DNA of 64,000 nucleotides, from NCBI GenBank assembly GCA_030427255.1, contig JAUHWY010000013.1, positions 1-64,000 on the forward strand, written 5' to 3'. Of this stretch, positions 34,453 through 44,893 are shown in pieces. Each line of letters begins with the position of its first letter. The stretch's first letter is position 1. Made by a program: the position numbers and the translations under genes. This DNA is from Bacteroidia bacterium (lineage in GTDB: Bacteria; Bacteroidota; Bacteroidia; CAIKAF01). The notes under the pieces were generated by a model. It saw nothing but the letters and a program-made list of their open reading frames with translations, ran no database searches and was not told where the DNA came from.

Positions 34453-35373
34453 ATGAAGCGGATTAAGATTGGTGTGCTTGGTGCCGGACAAATGGGAAGC
34501 ATCCATGGTCGACTTATACGGCAATTGAAGGACTCTTTTGAATTGGTTGGAGTATATGATGTACTTCAAGACAGAGCAATTCAATTTTCTGAAGCATTTG
34601 ATATTCCTGTTTTTGACTCTCCCGAAAGTTTGCTTGAGGTATCCGAAGCAGTAGATATTGCCGCTTCTACTCCGGCTCATTTCCAATTGGCCATGCAGGC
34701 CCTTGATTTAGGAAAACATTGCTTTATAGAAAAGCCTTTAACGGCTACGGCCTCAGAATCCCAACAACTTATGGAGGCTGTTAAGAGGACGGGCCTTGTA
34801 CTTATGGTAGGGCATGTGGAGCGATTTAACCCGGCTTTTATTGCCGCTCGCGACCAAATGAAACGTCCTAAACTTATTGAAGCCGTCCGGCTTACAGGTC
34901 CCGGCTCACGTGGCTTAGACGTGCCCGTAGTAATGGACATGATGATTCATGACTTGGATTTAATTTTGTCTCTACACCCTAAGGAGGTTGCTCAGGTTCG
35001 GGCTTTTGGACAACAAGTGTTTACCGATTTTCACGACACCGTTTTTGCCGAATTAACATTTGAAGATGGAGTGGTAGCTCGTCTAACGGCCTCCAGAGCC
35101 CACCATAGAAAGGCAAGGTTGCTTTCATGGTACCAAGCCAAAGAAACCATTGAAATCGATATGTTGGAAAAAAAGGCCTGGAGTCAAGTTTGGTCACCCA
35201 ACGGAAGCAGCGAAACTCGACCTTTTTACGTCCACCCAAACAATGCTATCCTCGAAGAATTCCGCTGCTTTGCTCAATCTATATCGGAAAATACACCCCC
35301 GCCCATAACCGCAGCTCACGGTTTTAGAAACGTTGCACTCGCGCAGCGCATTGTGGAGGCACTGCAACACTAA
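34453..35373 (+). CDS. Gfo/Idh/MocA-family oxidoreductase
   Basis: A 306-residue NAD(P)-dependent dehydrogenase of the glucose-fructose oxidoreductase/inositol dehydrogenase group. A Rossmann fold opens the protein (IGVLGAGQMGSIHGRLI). The EKPLTATASE motif lies near residue 94, followed by VGHVERFNPA and the catalytic-region MDMMIHDLDLIL. The substrate is not evident; the usual ones are sugars or inositol derivatives, and in some Bacteroidota the gene is near lipopolysaccharide genes. The lipoprotein (leaderless start 35415) and the sugar transferase follow on the same strand, so an envelope-sugar role is possible but unproven. Confidence 0.9.
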   Translation: MKRIKIGVLGAGQMGSIHGRLIRQLKDSFELVGVYDVLQDRAIQFSEAFDIPVFDSPESLLEVSEAVDIAASTPAHFQLAMQALDLGKHCFIEKPLTATASESQQLMEAVKRTGLVLMVGHVERFNPAFIAARDQMKRPKLIEAVRLTGPGSRGLDVPVVMDMMIHDLDLILSLHPKEVAQVRAFGQQVFTDFHDTVFAELTFEDGVVARLTASRAHHRKARLLSWYQAKETIEIDMLEKKAWSQVWSPNGSSETRPFYVHPNNAILEEFRCFAQSISENTPPPITAAHGFRNVALAQRIVEALQH

Positions 35374-35402
35374 AGCCCATGCTTCGGCGGCAGGGGATTC
35401 CT

Positions 35403-35410
35403 TATCTTTG
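35403..35410 (+). promoter_or_regulatory. -7 box four bases before the lipoprotein start
   Basis: TATCTTTG, then CCTT, then ATG 35415. This spacing and the signal peptide decide the start. Confidence 0.5.
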
Positions 35411-35414
35411 CCTT

Positions 35415-36296
35415 ATGCGTTTACGAACCGTATTTTCGAAACTTGCCATCTTTTTCCCCGGCTTTTGGATTTTGTTGGCTTTGGTGCCAAGTTCTTGCGA
35501 TACTTCAGAAGCCGAGCGCCCGGCCTTTATTCGTATAGATACCATCGCCGTGGATAGTACTTCCTTCGACTCTACAGGCTCTGTTTCTCATGCCATTCGA
35601 TTTGCTTGGGTCTATGTTGACGACAACCTGATTGGCGTTCACGAACTTCCGGCAGTTATTCCTGTCTTGGCCGAAGGCGCTCAGCAAATTACTGTCTTTG
35701 CCGGAGTGTCCGAAAACGGAATCGGAACCCAAGCCTCTCGATACCCTTTTTATGCCTTTTGGCAACAAAACCTCAGCTTGGTTAAGGAGGACACATTACT
35801 TTTGGAACCTAGAGTTCGGTACCAAAAAGGACTTAAAATTCCTCTTAACGTTACTTTCGACAATTCCCAAATACCGGAAATTTCACTCGGTGTAGTCGAT
35901 GGTAACGGTTTCTATAACATTGACCTTAACCCTCAAGAGGCCTTTGAAGGAAGCGGCTCTCTTGAACTTTATTTGCCTCCGGGAGCAAGCCACATGGTGC
36001 TGGAAACCAGTTCAATTCCCGTGCCCACGGGACAAGCAGGCTATTTTATTGAGTTTAACTACCGAAACAACTGCGATTTTCTTATTGGACTCAGAGCCGG
36101 GGGAACCAATCAGACCACTTCCTTAATTGGCATTCGCCCTCGGGAGGTGTACAACAAAATTTATGTAAATATCACCCAACCTGTTGACCAACTCAGTGGC
36201 TTGAGTGAGTCCGTGCATATATACTTTAGAATAGACCAAGACACTTCTGTTCAGGACCAAATTGTGCGTATCGATAACCTGAAAGTGCTGTATTGA
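35415..36296 (+). CDS. Lipoprotein of unknown function
   Basis: Start set at ATG 35415 (MRLRTVFSKLAIFFPGFWILLALVPSSC): the basic n-region, long hydrophobic core and a Cys after SS make a lipoprotein signal, and a longer frame from 35379 would put the signal peptide inside the protein. About 293 residues. The mature part has an early acidic/Ser-rich linker (DTSEAERPAF), then beta-rich sequence including FDNSQIPEISLGVVDGNG and SSIPVPTGQAGYFIEFNYRN, and ends VRIDNLKVLY. I do not recognise a family. Its stop TGA overlaps the ATG of the next gene (TGATG), so the sugar transferase is translationally coupled to it. Confidence 0.8.
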   Translation: MRLRTVFSKLAIFFPGFWILLALVPSSCDTSEAERPAFIRIDTIAVDSTSFDSTGSVSHAIRFAWVYVDDNLIGVHELPAVIPVLAEGAQQITVFAGVSENGIGTQASRYPFYAFWQQNLSLVKEDTLLLEPRVRYQKGLKIPLNVTFDNSQIPEISLGVVDGNGFYNIDLNPQEAFEGSGSLELYLPPGASHMVLETSSIPVPTGQAGYFIEFNYRNNCDFLIGLRAGGTNQTTSLIGIRPREVYNKIYVNITQPVDQLSGLSESVHIYFRIDQDTSVQDQIVRIDNLKVLY

Positions 36297-37726
36297 TGCC
36301 CCAACCTTATTTTAGAGTTCGAAACGCTCGCCGACGGTGGAAATACATGGCCCACGATGCCCTCGCTGCTGCTTTTAGTTGGCTGCTTTTTTACGGGTAT
36401 CGAAAGCTGTTTCCGGAGCGGGTTTTTATGGGCTGGGATGCTCCAATCCATGTGGACTTAAACTTTTATATAGGCCTGTTTGCCTTGCCCCTCTTTTGGC
36501 TCTTAGCGCACAGCTTTAGTGGTTATTACCGCGATATGGAGCGCAAAAGCCGACTTGCAGAGCTTTCTACCACCTTTTTTACTACCCTCTTTGGCACTGT
36601 GGTGCTGTTCTTTGCTTTGTTTTTAGACGACGTAGTAAATAACTACAAGGACTACTACATCAATATTTTGGTCTACATCTCGTGCCAGTTTTTTCTCACT
36701 TGGCTGCCACGGCTTGTGCATACCAGCCTCATGCATCGACGCATCCGAAAAGGAAAACTTCGCTTTCCTGCTCTGTTGATTGGAGATCACGACGGAATGC
36801 AAGAACTTTTTAGAACCATGCATCCCAACAGGTACCTTTCCGGTAATCACTTGGTGGGCTATCTGGCACCTAAGCCTATTCATGGGCTTGAGGAGAATTT
36901 GCCCTATTGGGGAACGCCCAATGAAATGGCTCAGATTTTAAAGGAGAAAGAGGTCGAAGACGTAGTGATTTCTATGAAGGAAACCGATCATCAGGCCATG
37001 CAAAAGCTCATTACCGACTTGCATATTGCCGGCCTGCGCATTCGAATCCATCCAAACATGTACGATATTGTCTCCGGAACCGTACGTTTTTCCAATTTGT
37101 TCGAAACTCCGCTCATTGAGGTCCACGCCGTTAAAATGCCGGACTGGCAGCAAACCACCAAAAGGCTGTTCGATGTGCTCGTGGCCGCTACCATGCTCAT
37201 TCTGTTAGCCCCTCTTTTTATAGTGGTGGCAATGCTTATTTCTTTGGACAGCAGGGGAGGAGTGTTCTACAGCCACGAACGTATTGGGCTGCACGGCAAG
37301 CCTTTCCGGATTTTTAAATTCCGCTCCATGGTGGCCCATGCCGAGGCCAAAGGACCCGCTCTCAGCAAAGACGGCGATCAACGGATTACCCGAATGGGCA
37401 GGTGGATGCGCAAATACAGAGTCGACGAACTACCCCAGTTTTACAATGTCTTAAAAGGCGATATGTCCCTCGTAGGTCCACGACCCGAACGCCGCTACTT
37501 CATTGACCAAATTGTAGCATATGCGCCCCAGTATTTACTGCTGCACCGGGTCAGGCCCGGAATAACTTCATGGGGACAAGTAAAATACGGTTACGCAGAA
37601 AATGTTTCCGAAATGGTGGACCGCCTCACCTTCGACTTACTTTACCTGCAAAACGTAAATCTACTCTTAGACATAAAAATTCTTGCTTTTACCGTAATTA
37701 CTGTGCTAAGGGCGGAAGGCAAATGA
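36296..37726 (+). CDS. Polyprenyl-phosphate sugar-1-phosphate transferase (WbaP/WcaJ-like)
   Basis: Starts lipid-linked oligosaccharides by moving a sugar-1-phosphate onto undecaprenyl phosphate at the inner membrane. ATG 36296 is used; the frame also has a TTG one codon upstream. The ~476-residue protein has four or five N-terminal helices (to about residue 135), a CoA-binding-like domain (about 140-265), a further helix (about 290-315) and the C-terminal catalytic domain: KRLFDVLVAATMLILLAP, FRIFKFRSMV, RITRMGRWMRKYRVDELPQ, MSLVGPRPE. Its product (exopolysaccharide or the A-LPS to which T9SS cargo is attached) cannot be told here. No wza/wzc neighbours. Confidence 0.92.
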   Translation: MPQPYFRVRNARRRWKYMAHDALAAAFSWLLFYGYRKLFPERVFMGWDAPIHVDLNFYIGLFALPLFWLLAHSFSGYYRDMERKSRLAELSTTFFTTLFGTVVLFFALFLDDVVNNYKDYYINILVYISCQFFLTWLPRLVHTSLMHRRIRKGKLRFPALLIGDHDGMQELFRTMHPNRYLSGNHLVGYLAPKPIHGLEENLPYWGTPNEMAQILKEKEVEDVVISMKETDHQAMQKLITDLHIAGLRIRIHPNMYDIVSGTVRFSNLFETPLIEVHAVKMPDWQQTTKRLFDVLVAATMLILLAPLFIVVAMLISLDSRGGVFYSHERIGLHGKPFRIFKFRSMVAHAEAKGPALSKDGDQRITRMGRWMRKYRVDELPQFYNVLKGDMSLVGPRPERRYFIDQIVAYAPQYLLLHRVRPGITSWGQVKYGYAENVSEMVDRLTFDLLYLQNVNLLLDIKILAFTVITVLRAEGK

Positions 37727-37775
37727 TTATTCTCTGACCGATTTCATTTATTAATGTTAAATTTTTCATGAGAAT

Positions 37776-37806
37776 TTTGCATTTTTAAAAAGGCTTTTTA
37801 CTTTTA
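37776..37806 (+). promoter_or_regulatory. Candidate promoter of a small RNA
   Basis: TTTG at 37776-37779, a 19-base spacer and TACTTTTA at 37799-37806 (one mismatch). No CDS follows within the hairpin-terminated interval. Confidence 0.4.
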
Positions 37807-37810
37807 CATC

Positions 37811-37890
37811 ACAAAGAGAGCTGAAATGGTTTTCTTTAGTTAGGGTTGGTTTAAGGAGAGCGTCCTCGCCAGAGGGCGCTTTTCTTTTTT
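37811..37890 (+). ncRNA. Candidate small RNA with its own promoter and terminator
   Basis: A predicted start near 37811 and a terminator hairpin (AGCGTCCTC/GAGGGCGCT, loop GCCA, then a T run at 37881 onward) bound about 75 bases. They contain only a five-codon frame (ATG at 37826, MVFFS). It could also be merely the terminator of the sugar transferase gene with a chance promoter-like sequence. No Rfam match claimed. Confidence 0.35.
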
Positions 37891-37900
37891 TGTTTTTTTT

Positions 37901-38066
37901 GGGCCCCATCCGGCCCTCCCTCCAACTCCGGTGCCGGCCGGTCTTCCGCTGCCGGCCGCAAAGGGGTTCCGCAAAGCTCCACCGCTTTCCGGCGCGTGGC
38001 GGAATAGACCGCCCAACATCCGGGGTTTCCGTACCGGTCCGGGGCAGTGATTCTCCGGTAAAACCT
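37901..38066. repeat. GC-rich intergenic palindrome D (loop class 1)
   Basis: Arms CCGGTCTTCCGC...GCCGGCCGCAAAGG and CCGCTTTCCGGCGCG...GGCGGAATAGACCG enclose the loop GTTCCGCAAAGCTCCA, identical to that of palindrome C. Begins GGGCCCCATCCGGCC and ends near ACCGGTCCGGGG. Confidence 0.8.
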
Positions 38067-38092
38067 TCCCCCATTTTATCCCTCTTTCTTTC

Positions 38093-38120
38093 TTGGCTAG
38101 GCTCATCCTACGTATCTTTG
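38093..38120 (+). promoter_or_regulatory. Promoter of hbd
   Basis: TTG at 38093-38095, a 17-base spacer and TATCTTTG at 38113-38120; the leader before ATG 38141 is about 15 bases. Confidence 0.55.
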
Positions 38121-38140
38121 GCCAACACAATTTCTAATCT

Positions 38141-39028
38141 ATGGAACATATTAGCGTTATTGGTGCAGGAACCATGGGCAACGGTATTGCGCATGTCTTT
38201 GCTATGAATCAGCATAAGGTAGAATTGATTGATGTTTCCGAACCCGCTTTGGAAAAAGCAAAGGCAACCATCAGCAAAAACCTCGACCGCATGGTGGCCA
38301 AAGGCATCTTAAGCGAAGAAGGAAAAGCCCAAACCTTGGCCAATTTGAGTTTTAGAACCGACATTCCTGCCGGGGTTGCACAAGCAGAATTGGTGGTTGA
38401 AGCGGCCACCGAGCGCGAAGATTTGAAACTCGAAATTTTTAAGCAACTCGATGCACACGCCCCAAAAGACTGTATTTTAGCTTCCAACACCAGTTCCATC
38501 TCCATCACTCGCATTGCCAGTGTGACCAATCGCCCCGAAAAAGTGATTGGAATGCACTTTATGAATCCGGTGCCGGTAATGAAACTGGTAGAAATCATTA
38601 ATGGCTACGCAACCGATGCTTCCGTTACCGAGATTATTCGGAAAAAGTCGGAGGCCTTATCCAAAGTGCCTGTGGTGGTTAACGATTATCCGGGATTTGT
38701 GGCAAACCGCATTCTAATGCCCATGATTAACGAGGCCATTATCAGTCTTTTTGAAGGAGTGGCCGGAGTTCAGGAAATCGATACCGTAATGAAGCTGGGC
38801 ATGGCACATCCCATGGGCCCTCTTCAATTGGCCGATTTTATTGGTTTAGATGTTTGCCTCAGCATTTTAAGGGTATTGCATCAAGGCCTAGGTAATCCTA
38901 AGTACGCACCTTGCCCGCTGTTGGTCAATATGGTGCAGGCCGGAAGGCTTGGAGTGAAATCCGGTGAAGGATTTTATGCCTACACCCCGGGCAGCAAAGA
39001 GCTGGTAGTTTCTTCCTCTTTTAAGTAA
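38141..39028 (+). CDS. hbd: 3-hydroxybutyryl-CoA dehydrogenase
   Basis: Oxidises 3-hydroxyacyl-CoA (or reduces acetoacetyl-CoA) with NAD(P) in fatty-acid or butyrate-type metabolism. The 295-residue protein has a Rossmann motif at the start (ISVIGAGTMGNGIAHVFA), the catalytic region ASNTSSISIT and GMHFMNPVPVMKLVEII, and the C-terminal dimer domain (FVANRILMPMINEAI, GVKSGEGFYAYTP). The length fits a stand-alone enzyme rather than the FadB fusion. No thiolase or crotonase genes are adjacent. The symbol follows the clostridial gene; paaH or fadB2 would be equally acceptable names. Confidence 0.9.
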   Translation: MEHISVIGAGTMGNGIAHVFAMNQHKVELIDVSEPALEKAKATISKNLDRMVAKGILSEEGKAQTLANLSFRTDIPAGVAQAELVVEAATEREDLKLEIFKQLDAHAPKDCILASNTSSISITRIASVTNRPEKVIGMHFMNPVPVMKLVEIINGYATDASVTEIIRKKSEALSKVPVVVNDYPGFVANRILMPMINEAIISLFEGVAGVQEIDTVMKLGMAHPMGPLQLADFIGLDVCLSILRVLHQGLGNPKYAPCPLLVNMVQAGRLGVKSGEGFYAYTPGSKELVVSSSFK

Positions 39029-39030
39029 TC

Positions 39031-39131
39031 CCGCGCCCCTGATTGAAGGCGGGAGCGCCCGCAACCAAAAACCTGTAGCCACCTAGGCGAGGAGATTGAC
39101 GGCCACAGCCGGAAAGCCCCACAACCTAGGA
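39031..39131. repeat. Degenerate GC-rich palindrome H (possibly loop class 2)
   Basis: The stretch contains GGCCACAGCCGGAAAGCCC, which resembles the GACCACAGGAAGC loop of palindromes B and E, with only short pairing left (CCTAGG copies). It directly precedes TIR-array copy 1. Confidence 0.4.
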
Positions 39132-39132
39132 C

Positions 39133-39269
39133 ACCGTTGATGCTTTGTGTTTTCAAGGCAAATTAAGGCACGGACAAATCGAAAGACCGGAGTTTACTAA
39201 GGGTAAATGAGGCTCTTGCGATTTGGCCGTAACGCAAAGTTGCCGCCAGAATAGCAACGCATCAGCGGT
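39133..39269. repeat. TIR-array element, copy 1 (no internal units)
   Basis: Terminal inverted repeats ACCGTTGATGC (39133-39143) and GCATCAGCGGT (39259-39269; one mismatch). The interior lines up with copy 2 at 48159 along nearly its whole length (GGCAAATTAAGGC, GTTTACT, GTAAATGAGG, ATTTGGC, AACGCAAAGTTGCCGC, AGAATAGCA). There is no hairpin unit between head and body. Confidence 0.75.
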
Positions 39270-39374
39270 TTCCCTTGGAGGCTGCTGTTTTTGGTAAGGG
39301 CCGGAGACTGAAAGCAGGTTAAGGCGCCCAAAAAATCATCCACATTTTTTAGACTAGAGCTGCACCGAACTTGG

Positions 39375-39382
39375 TATCTTTG
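39375..39382 (+). promoter_or_regulatory. -7 box (TATCTTTG) of pyrG
   Basis: Perfect TAnnTTTG, 27 bases before ATG 39410; no convincing -33 element. Confidence 0.5.
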
Positions 39383-39391
39383 CAGGCATAG

Positions 39392-41020
<1,629 letters not shown>

Positions 41021-41021
41021 A

Positions 41022-43547
41022 TCAACGAAGCAATTCGTTGAAGCGGGTACCTAGACCCACCAATAGGGTAGGAGAAAGAACGCCCGTTTGGTTTACTTGC
41101 ATGGCCACATCGAATCTGAAATTAAACCACTCCAAACTTGGTATGGCTCCCAATAGGTTGTCAAATCCAAGATACACTTCGGTGTAGGGAGTTACACTTT
41201 GGTTGAACATCACTAAGAAGTTTACGCCTCCGTAGTAATTCCACTTTAAGTGTTTTATGCCCGGAATTCGGTTCAACAAGAAGCCGTGAAAATCGTGCTG
41301 GTAGTGTCCTTCAACGTAACTGTTTCGTGTAGAGTAGCGGTAATAGTCTAAAGCCCTGAACTGATCTAAATAGGTAGCATTGGCCGCCGAACCCAAAAAA
41401 TAGGTTTGCTCGCCCAAAAAATGCACAAAATCCAAATAGGTCATTTCGCGGGCATTGATAAAAATTCCGGTACGTAAAATAAAGGAGGTTTCTCCAACAG
41501 CTCCAAAGGAAACTCGATCTGAGGCCGAAAGCTCCAGGAGGTTATAGTCTACCTTACTGCCCAATATTCCGGGCACTCCGCTGTGCAAGAACAAAGAAAA
41601 AACCGGATAGTCTGACTCTAGGACCTCTTTATTGCCTAAGTGTCTAAGAAATTGCTGACCGGGTTTTAGAGTGAGTCCAAGCCCAAACCAAGTGCCTTGG
41701 TGGCCATACAGTCTATGATCTGCCGAAAGCGTGCTGTTTGGATTGTTGGGAGTAAAGCCATTGCCCAAGGAGAAAAAGGAAAAGTCGGCGGTATTTTCTA
41801 CGGTTGTTCGTTTGGCCCATTCCATTCCTGCCGAAAGGTAAAGTCCATTTATAACCTCTCGTTCATAATTAAACTTTACATACTCTTTTCGGTATAATTT
41901 CATGAAATTCTGCCGAAAAAAGAGGGAGTAAAAGGTGTTTATAATGGAATTGATGGGTTCCGAGTTGTTGATTTGAAACATGTAGCTGCCGCCTTCTAAA
42001 TCGAAAGACTGTAGGCTGCTTTCTGACCAAAGCCGGGTGCTTAACCTGCCTTTGAGCCTTTGGTCCGAAAACCCGTAACGTAAGATAGGTTCCACTTCCA
42101 TGTGCCAAAGGCTGGGCCAGCTTTTGGTGTATTTCACCGACTGTTTCATTACAAAACCTTCCACCGTATTGTATTCGAGCTTGTCGTTGAGTAGTCCGTC
42201 AAAATACAGGCTGCTTCGCTTTTTTCGGTTTTGAAAGGTATGGCCAATTATGGCTGCATACCAACGTATGGGCCTGTTCCTAGTCCGACTTAGACTATCG
42301 TAAACCTCCCGACTGGTGTAGGGAAGGTTCAGCAAACTGTCTTCGGCACACAAGCTTGCGTTTTCCTCAGGGCTTAGACAGGTAAAATGCTCCCAATACG
42401 CTTCGTCGTAATTCAGTGCTTGCTCCGACAGGCGATATCCTTTTCTGGCCATTCCTTTAGGAAGACTGTCCAGGGTTTTGTAGTTGTGGTAGCTGGCTTG
42501 AATGTCGTATTGCAAAACTGCCCCGTAGGCTTTTTTCCAGGCCTGAATTTCTAAGCTGGAGGGTAGCCAACCTAAGTCGGTTAAGGAGCTTTCCATTCGA
42601 AGGCTTAAGCTGTCTACACGGTATAAACCCGTCGATTTTAAGGCTTTTAATTCGGCACGGGTGATTTGCCAACTGCCTTCTTCCAAGACCAAAGTCCCGG
42701 TCCATAAGGGCTGAAATGGATTTTTGGGTTCTACCGCCAAATGCACCATTCTTCTGCCATTTCTGTAGAAATAGCCAATAAGTCTGTAAGTATAGTTTAC
42801 CATGGCTCCCCAGCCTATAGGGGATTGATAAGGAATGTCCGAAAAACCCGGGAGGGCAGAGCGGCTATCGTATAGGCTAAACTGGTGCCAAGCTCTTGCT
42901 TGCCTTGAAAAACTTTGCTCCAAACCTCGGTATCTGTAGCCTTCTATGTGTTCTAAAAACCCTCTGGGCTGGTGGCCAAAATAGAGCGAGCTTATGGATT
43001 GACTTAAATAATTTGTGCCGGTTTCGGAACTATCCGGAATAACTTCCCAAAGCCAAAAGCGCGGATAGGGTTTGGCCGAAGGAACTCCCACCCGCAAAAT
43101 GGTTTCGGCACGGCATTGGTAATTGCCGGGTGCAGTTAGGTTCCAAATTCTCCGTCGTATGGCTTCCCGAATAGCAAACAGCTCAGGCTTGTCGTTCGCT
43201 TGAATTTCCGGCCAAGAAAGTGCTTCGCTTTGCTTTTTGGTTAATTGCAGCCGAATTTCGGAGCTTAGGCTGTCGGTTTTAATTTTTGTAAGTATTCCGG
43301 AAAACCTGGGGTCTTTTAAAAAAACCAAGATTTTTTGGTCTTCCGGCAGTTTTAAGCGAAAAGCTCCCTCAAAGTCGGTAATAAGTGCATGATTGTAGCC
43401 GCGCCCCTTAAATTCTAATGCAACAAAAGCTACCGGCTGCCCCTTTGGGTCCAAAAGTTGACCCTTTATGTCTAAAGCTTGTTGCGCATGCACCAACACC
43501 TGTAAGCAAAGACATATCCCCAAAAATCCCCTAAGGAGCAACTTCAT
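41022..43547 (-). CDS. Outer-membrane protein, CarboxypepD-regulatory-like and DUF5686 domains
   Basis: Start at ATG 43547 (MKLLLRGFLGICLCLQVLVHAQ, signal peptide). About 841 residues. Residues of about 25-110 form a carboxypeptidase-regulatory-like sandwich (IKGQLLDPKGQPVAFVALEF, ITDFEGAFRLKL). The remaining ~700 residues match the DUF5686 layout, with an internal region ending in a beta-barrel (WNYYGGVNFLVMFN, near-C-terminal NFRFDVAMQVNQTG). The role of DUF5686 proteins is unknown; they are outer-membrane proteins frequent in Bacteroidota. Divergent from hutI; a TATCTTTA box ends five bases before the start. Confidence 0.85.
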   Translation of the reverse strand: MKLLLRGFLGICLCLQVLVHAQQALDIKGQLLDPKGQPVAFVALEFKGRGYNHALITDFEGAFRLKLPEDQKILVFLKDPRFSGILTKIKTDSLSSEIRLQLTKKQSEALSWPEIQANDKPELFAIREAIRRRIWNLTAPGNYQCRAETILRVGVPSAKPYPRFWLWEVIPDSSETGTNYLSQSISSLYFGHQPRGFLEHIEGYRYRGLEQSFSRQARAWHQFSLYDSRSALPGFSDIPYQSPIGWGAMVNYTYRLIGYFYRNGRRMVHLAVEPKNPFQPLWTGTLVLEEGSWQITRAELKALKSTGLYRVDSLSLRMESSLTDLGWLPSSLEIQAWKKAYGAVLQYDIQASYHNYKTLDSLPKGMARKGYRLSEQALNYDEAYWEHFTCLSPEENASLCAEDSLLNLPYTSREVYDSLSRTRNRPIRWYAAIIGHTFQNRKKRSSLYFDGLLNDKLEYNTVEGFVMKQSVKYTKSWPSLWHMEVEPILRYGFSDQRLKGRLSTRLWSESSLQSFDLEGGSYMFQINNSEPINSIINTFYSLFFRQNFMKLYRKEYVKFNYEREVINGLYLSAGMEWAKRTTVENTADFSFFSLGNGFTPNNPNSTLSADHRLYGHQGTWFGLGLTLKPGQQFLRHLGNKEVLESDYPVFSLFLHSGVPGILGSKVDYNLLELSASDRVSFGAVGETSFILRTGIFINAREMTYLDFVHFLGEQTYFLGSAANATYLDQFRALDYYRYSTRNSYVEGHYQHDFHGFLLNRIPGIKHLKWNYYGGVNFLVMFNQSVTPYTEVYLGFDNLLGAIPSLEWFNFRFDVAMQVNQTGVLSPTLLVGLGTRFNELLR

Positions 43548-43596
43548 CGTTCTAAAGATACGGCTTGAGCAGTCGGAGGCCAAGCCTTAAGATTCT

Positions 43597-43604
43597 TATT
43601 TTTG
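43597..43604 (+). promoter_or_regulatory. -7 box four bases before hutI start
   Basis: TATTTTTG, then ATGC, then ATG 43609. Confidence 0.5.
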
Positions 43605-43608
43605 ATGC

Positions 43609-44847
43609 ATGAGCAAATGGTATACCAATATTGGAAAATTATGGATGCATCAAGACGGTGCCTCGCCCTTAAAAGGAAAAGAAATGCAGGAGCCACGCTG
43701 TTTAGACGGGGCTTGGATGCAAGTAAACGAGGAGGGAAAGATTCATGCCATAGGCACTGGTGAAGCCCCGGTATTGCCCGGCGAAGATCAATTCAATATG
43801 GAGGGAAGCTGGGTTTTTCCTGCGTTTTGTGATAGCCACACCCATCTGGTGTTTCCGGAATGGAGGCCCGAAGAGTTTTTGTACAAGATTCGGGGAATGT
43901 CCTATGCCGAAATTGCCCAAAAAGGAGGTGGAATTTTAAATTCTGCCCAAAAAATGGAAATGGCCGAGGAAGGTCATCTGTTTGCCGCAGCCCTGAGGCG
44001 ATGCCATGAATGCATGGCCTTTGGTACAGGAGCTCTTGAAATTAAATCAGGCTATGGACTTAGTTTGGAATCCGAACTTAAAATGCTTCGGGTCATTGCC
44101 CGACTTAAAGAATCTTTGCCTATTCCCGTTAAGGCTACCCTGCTTGGGGCTCATGCCTTGCCTCCCAAATACAAGGAGCGCCGCGAGGATTTCATTGACA
44201 TGATTGTGCACCGGCTTATTCCTGCCGCCGCCGCAGATGGACTGGCCGACTATGTAGATGTGTTTTGCGATACCGGCTTTTTTACTCCGGAAGAAACGGA
44301 GCGCATTTTAGAAGCCGGCGCCCGCTTTGGGTTACGAGGAAAAATTCATGCCAACGAACTCGGCAACACCGGAGGTATTCAGGCCGGAGTGGCTCATCAA
44401 GCCCTAAGCGTAGACCATTTAGAACATACCGGGCCGGAGGAAATTCAAAGCCTGTTGAATTCCAATACCATTCCCACGCTCCTGCCGGGTACGGCCTTTT
44501 TCTTAAAAATGGACTATCCACCGGCCCGCACCATGGTAAATGCCGGTTTGCCCGTCTGCTTGGCCACCGATTACAACCCGGGGTCCTGCCCCTCAGGAAA
44601 TCCTTGGTTTATTTGGTCTTTGGCTTCTATATACATGGGTTTGGAACCCGAAGAGGCCCTCAGTGCCTTAAGCCTAAACGGCGCTCATGCCATGGAGCTG
44701 CAACACAGCCATGGTAGCCTCTGGCCCGGTAAAGTTGGTTCCTTTATTTCCGTAGAACCTATGGAAACCCTTGCCATGGTACCCTACCGATTTGGAAGTG
44801 GCCTAAACTATAGGGTTTTCATTCAAGGAAAGGAATACAACCCCTGA
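43609..44847 (+). CDS. hutI: Imidazolonepropionase
   Basis: Hydrolyses imidazolone-propionate to N-formimino-glutamate in histidine breakdown. The 412-residue amidohydrolase has the metal motif DSHTHLVF (HxH), GAHALPPKY, IHANELGNTGG (metal His) and ATDYNPGSCPSG. The start MSKWYTNIGKLW fits the family. No hutH, hutU or hutG gene lies nearby, so the rest of the pathway, if present, is elsewhere. It is followed 46 bases later by the TolB-like lipoprotein gene, which has its own -7 box. Confidence 0.93.
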   Translation: MSKWYTNIGKLWMHQDGASPLKGKEMQEPRCLDGAWMQVNEEGKIHAIGTGEAPVLPGEDQFNMEGSWVFPAFCDSHTHLVFPEWRPEEFLYKIRGMSYAEIAQKGGGILNSAQKMEMAEEGHLFAAALRRCHECMAFGTGALEIKSGYGLSLESELKMLRVIARLKESLPIPVKATLLGAHALPPKYKERREDFIDMIVHRLIPAAAADGLADYVDVFCDTGFFTPEETERILEAGARFGLRGKIHANELGNTGGIQAGVAHQALSVDHLEHTGPEEIQSLLNSNTIPTLLPGTAFFLKMDYPPARTMVNAGLPVCLATDYNPGSCPSGNPWFIWSLASIYMGLEPEEALSALSLNGAHAMELQHSHGSLWPGKVGSFISVEPMETLAMVPYRFGSGLNYRVFIQGKEYNP

Positions 44848-44862
44848 GCCGGGAAATCCGTC

Positions 44863-44870
44863 TATATTTG
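44863..44870 (+). promoter_or_regulatory. -7 box (TATATTTG) of the TolB-like gene
   Basis: Perfect TAnnTTTG, 23 bases before ATG 44894; no clear -33 element. Confidence 0.5.
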
Positions 44871-44893
44871 TAAGGAATAAAATATTGCTGCTT

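Noticed and set aside
37766-38130. Short overlapping frames in palindrome D
   Set aside because: They fall in a GC-rich palindrome and show no start context or domain.
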